The notes under the pieces: generated by a model
Databases searched by the model: none
Told to the model about the DNA's origin: nothing
What the model saw: the letters and a program-made list of their open reading frames with translations, nothing else
Assembly: GCA_000027065.2 (NCBI GenBank)
Contig: FN543093.2
Coordinates: forward strand, 3,662,074-3,726,073
DNA length: 64,000 nt
Reading direction: 5' to 3'
Source of the DNA: Cronobacter turicensis z3032
GTDB taxonomy: Bacteria > Pseudomonadota > Gammaproteobacteria > Enterobacterales > Enterobacteriaceae
Shown here: positions 61,333 through 64,000 of the stretch, one piece after another
How positions within the stretch are numbered: position 1 is the first letter of the stretch
Layout of the letters: every line of letters starts with the position of its first letter
Position numbers and translations under genes: made by a program

Positions 61333-62310
61333 TCAAAGAGTGGCAAGCGGCGGAAGGTCTACATCAAAACGGGCAAGCCACCGGGCAGTTGAGCTGCCGT
61401 CAAAACGGATTTCACCGGCAATCGATCCATAACCCATACTATCCAATTCTGGTGCCCGAATAGGTTTAAGCACCTTATTCACTTTCACGTACAGTTCAGG
61501 GTATGGGTTATCCTTAACCCAGCCTAACTCCGGCCATTCTCCCGCGCGGATAATAACGCCAGTATCATAGTTTATTATTTCAATCGGCGGGTTACTGAGA
61601 GCGCTACGTAAATACTGAATCCCACCCAATTTACTTAGCCATTCATTGCTAAAAAAGGTATACCAGTTAACGGAGCGTAGGCCCGTCCTTAACTGTTTGT
61701 CGGTACGTCCACCTGGAATATCTATACCAATGAACTCCTGAGCAAGATCATATTCTAAATGTTGGTATCGTTCTTCCTCCTGACATTGCTGCACACCTAA
61801 ACCCATTAAACCATGGACGGGATCTAAAATCGTGCAAAACCGGATGAGCAAATTTTTAAGTTCTTCCTTTTTTACTAACTCTGCAACTGGTAAATAAAAA
61901 CAAAAATAACTCATACGCCTATGAACCATTTCATACCAGCCAGCCGGAGATCCAGCGCTTACCGAGTAGTCACTGGCATAACGGAACCCTTTATCCGAAT
62001 ACCAGTGAAAATAAAAATCATCACCAAAACTGTCAGCGATTACTCCTTTCAATTTTTTAGCTAAGGCTGCGTTGTAATTTTTATCTTTATTAGGATCATC
62101 AATATATCCCCACTTTAATTTCGCACCGAACTCATTGTGGTACAGTTGCCAGGCTTCAGCAATTCTGGCCCGGTTTTCTTTGGTATATCCTTTATCCAGG
62201 TAAAACCATGCCACTAAACCCACCTGTAAGGCGTTATGATGTTCCGGGTCATCCTCCGCACCGTAAGTAAAATCGTATTCGGCCTGCTTAAATTTCTCAA
62301 AAAAATCCAT
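61333..62310 (-). CDS. DUF3396 protein, probable T6SS immunity family
   Basis: The 325-residue protein has no signal peptide or membrane helix. The pattern (GLVAWFYLDKGYTKENRARIAEAWQLY, DFYFHWYSDKGFRYASDYSVSAG, the long YFCFYLPVAELV block and NWYTFFSNEWLSKLGG) fits DUF3396, a family annotated as type VI immunity. GGAG lies seven bases before ATG 62308-62310. It is 12 bases downstream of a degraded frame, where an effector gene would normally be. Base composition is more AT-rich than the backbone. Confidence 0.75.
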   Translation of the reverse strand: MDFFEKFKQAEYDFTYGAEDDPEHHNALQVGLVAWFYLDKGYTKENRARIAEAWQLYHNEFGAKLKWGYIDDPNKDKNYNAALAKKLKGVIADSFGDDFYFHWYSDKGFRYASDYSVSAGSPAGWYEMVHRRMSYFCFYLPVAELVKKEELKNLLIRFCTILDPVHGLMGLGVQQCQEEERYQHLEYDLAQEFIGIDIPGGRTDKQLRTGLRSVNWYTFFSNEWLSKLGGIQYLRSALSNPPIEIINYDTGVIIRAGEWPELGWVKDNPYPELYVKVNKVLKPIRAPELDSMGYGSIAGEIRFDGSSTARWLARFDVDLPPLATL

Positions 62311-62321
62311 TTATCCGCTCC

Positions 62322-62833
62322 TTAATCGGGCCAGTAAACAAAATCCTGAGCTTGCTTCAGGGTAAATGTATTTGATGGCTGTTCTTCAGGTTCAGCCGCC
62401 GTCGCCATGCCGAGGCCGCCTGCTGGCAGCAAAAAAGTAGTTGCCGTTCTGGTATACCGCACCGCAGTCCCGGCAATCATGCCCGTCAGGCTTTCTCCCG
62501 TCGCTACAGCTACAGCGGCAGCTCCCACGCCTGCCGTGGCGGGTATAACAACCATTTGCCCCCCAGCAATGCCCCGAGAAACCCGGGGGCTCGCTCCCGC
62601 TCCTGCACCTGCCAGGCGATGACCCTGGCATCTTGCTGTGGTTTTAAGATATTGACCTCCATGCCCGCAGGGGGCACCCAGTAGTCGCCGGCAAGCTGGT
62701 AGAAATGGTGTTGTACCTGGCGAAACTCCTCGTGCCATATTCGATTTTCAGGTAGCTGCCGCCGCCGATAAGCGTGATGCGCTTATTGCCGACAAAGGAA
62801 ATATCGAGACCAGCATTTTTAGTACAATGCTTT
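62322..62833 (-). pseudogene. Degraded VgrG-like tail and downstream effector fragment
   Basis: On the minus strand the frame from about 62832 reads LDISFVGNKRITLIGGGSYLKIE, a typical VgrG C-terminal DUF2345 stretch, with no upstream VgrG body (a stop precedes it). Coding-like sequence then shifts frame: one frame holds EEFRQVQHHFYQLAGDYWV and continues to a stop, and another holds PATAGVGAAAVAVATGESL to FTLKQAQDFVYWPD. Good third-position GC use passes from one frame to the next near runs of G around 62570-62590. I take these as remnants of one or more genes with frameshifts. What the last fragment encoded is unknown. Confidence 0.55.
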
Positions 62834-62880
62834 TATTTTTAGTTTTGTTTAAATAAAATGCTTACATATTAAAATTAACC

Positions 62881-63372
62881 TTAGCCACCATACTTGATGA
62901 AATGAATATAAATATTTTTATCACCAACAACTCCTACCTTCTCGTCATCCTCCGTAGACGTCCTTAGCTGGATAACAAAAATTTGGCTCTCTTTAGGCAA
63001 ACACTGGTCATTATTTAATTTACCTTTTAAACAATAATAGTCATCCCCCATCCAATAATCCAATTCACTTTTATCATAGGGTGTCCTCAATTTATTATCT
63101 ATAAAAAGTATGCTGTCGCAGTAATTATTGAGAGGAGCCCAATCATTAATAATACCTTCACTAAAACGTAACCACATTCTTTTTAAAGAAATTCTCGACA
63201 AAGGCGCATTGTCAACTACTACCACCGTGGACTTACAAGTTTCCCCCCAGATGTCATTATATTGACTTTGCTGGTAGATGTTGCTTACCCCCCCTTGCCT
63301 TAGATAAAAAACATAGAACACATAAAAGGCGCATGTTACTATGAAAACAGACACCAAATTTAATTTCCTCAT
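62881..63372 (-). CDS. Single-pass membrane protein beside the DUF3289 gene
   Basis: The 163-residue product starts MRKLNLVSVFIVTCAFYVFY, a membrane anchor or uncleaved signal, followed by a predicted periplasmic part with four Cys (GETCKS, NNYCDS, YYCLKG, DQCLPK) that could form two disulfides. Its ATG is one base after the stop of the DUF3289 gene, with AAGGGA upstream, so translation is coupled. The family is not recognised. Position suggests a cognate immunity or accessory protein for the DUF3289 product. AT-rich composition. Confidence 0.65.
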   Translation of the reverse strand: MRKLNLVSVFIVTCAFYVFYVFYLRQGGVSNIYQQSQYNDIWGETCKSTVVVVDNAPLSRISLKRMWLRFSEGIINDWAPLNNYCDSILFIDNKLRTPYDKSELDYWMGDDYYCLKGKLNNDQCLPKESQIFVIQLRTSTEDDEKVGVVGDKNIYIHFIKYGG

Positions 63373-63373
63373 G

Positions 63374-64000
63374 CTAGTTCCCTTCAACCCAAACGCTAAA
63401 ATTCGCCTCATTAATAAATGGCTTGAAGCCATAGTGCTGGTAACGTTGCAAGATAAACCATGAGCAAAACCAAGGTATAACTTCAAACCCTTTACCATTC
63501 ATATCTGCTATATCAAGGCCAAAATGATCCTGAATGCAAAATGACAGTCGTGCTTTGAAAGTTACGCGATTTGGCATATCAACGTTAGCATCAAAAACAT
63601 CTAGTTCATCAATGTATATGTTTGTTGAATATGTATCATGAATAGTGATGCCGAGTCCATTAACCCAATCGTAATCATCAAATTTTGGAAGCTTTATTCG
63701 GCTCCCTATGTCGTTAGTCAAACTCTTCAGATCCAACCTGGATAATGATTTAAAATTATTTTCATTTAATCTGTTACTGATCTGGTTTTTAATTTCATCA
63801 ACGCATAGCTTAGTGGTCTTATGCTCTAAAAAAGCTTTATTAAGAAGCTCATGCTTCAATATCCCGCCTTCATTCCGTCTAAATTTTTCAAGCATAATTC
63901 TAATCAACGGAGAATATTCCCCCCAAGCAGTCCATTCAGCCATATCGTCCATTGTGGCGAAATGCTCTTCCAATGTTTTTTCAAATTTAAAGAAAGTCTT
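63374..64000 (-). CDS. DUF3289 (YPO3983 family) protein, cut by the window end
   Basis: The frame stays open from the right edge (64000) to the stop at 63374, giving 208 residues. It contains AEWTAWGEYSPLIRIMLEKF, HKTTKLCVDEIKNQIS, LPKFDDYDWVNGLGITIHD and IQDHFGLDIADMNGKGFEVIPWF, the DUF3289/YPO3983 pattern. The family commonly lies beside T6SS spike genes and is suspected to be an effector. A TTG at 63973 is not needed as a start because the frame continues upstream. The N-terminus is outside the window. Confidence 0.75.
   Translation of the reverse strand, partial: KTFFKFEKTLEEHFATMDDMAEWTAWGEYSPLIRIMLEKFRRNEGGILKHELLNKAFLEHKTTKLCVDEIKNQISNRLNENNFKSLSRLDLKSLTNDIGSRIKLPKFDDYDWVNGLGITIHDTYSTNIYIDELDVFDANVDMPNRVTFKARLSFCIQDHFGLDIADMNGKGFEVIPWFCSWFILQRYQHYGFKPFINEANFSVWVEGN

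Overview
The window is chromosomal DNA of an enterobacterium, most likely Cronobacter or a close relative. Many predicted proteins are near-identical in sequence and length to their E. coli counterparts (TolC, RpoD, DnaG, RpsU, GlnE, MltC, SpeC, BtsT). Coding regions are GC-rich, and a complete zeaxanthin-glucoside pigment cluster (crtE-idi-crtX-crtY-crtI-crtB with convergent crtZ) sits inside an otherwise enteric gene order. The genus is inferred from gene content and order; no database was searched.

Layout. 1-23.9 kb is conserved housekeeping backbone: nudF (partial), tolC-ygiB-ygiC, ygiD, zupT, ribB with its FMN riboswitch, ubiK, ygiF-glnE-hldE, ygiM, cca, uppP, folB, plsY, tsaD, the rpsU-dnaG-rpoD macromolecular synthesis operon, an uncharacterised lipoprotein gene, mug and the tRNA-Ile(CAT) gene ileX. 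24-42.5 kb is accessory: a broken BPSL0067-type amidase gene overlapping an STY0301-family gene, a ytfJ-like gene, the carotenoid cluster, an orphan chemoreceptor, a LysR/NADP-oxidoreductase pair, btsT-yjiX-yjiA, a DUF4160/DUF2442 pair and a small membrane protein. 42.6-47.1 kb returns to backbone (yggN, yggL, trmB, mutY, yggX, mltC). 47.2-57.3 kb is a citrate-fermentation cluster (citS-FAH-citC-citD-citE-citF-citX-citG, with divergent citA-citB) lying where E. coli has nupG. 57.4-61 kb is speC, yqgA and tRNA-Phe (pheV). From pheV to the right edge the DNA is more AT-rich and carries type VI secretion (T6SS)-associated genes: DUF3396, VgrG remnants, a small membrane protein and a DUF3289 protein cut by the window end.

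How the genes work together. CrtE makes GGPP from IPP/DMAPP balanced by the type 2 IPP isomerase; CrtB, CrtI and CrtY convert it to beta-carotene, CrtZ hydroxylates to zeaxanthin and CrtX glucosylates it. CitAB is the likely citrate sensor-regulator for uptake (CitS) and cleavage (CitDEF, matured by CitC, CitX and CitG); an FAH-family enzyme sits where an oxaloacetate-handling step would be expected. CRP-type sites lie upstream of btsT and in the citS/citA gap.

The most interesting points are the nonsense-interrupted amidase gene with its 14-bp overlapping partner, the one-base-spaced DUF3289/membrane-protein pair, the duplication of the pheV 3' end with its terminator, and the FAH enzyme inside the cit operon. 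I found no CRISPR array, no intact insertion sequence and no complete prophage.
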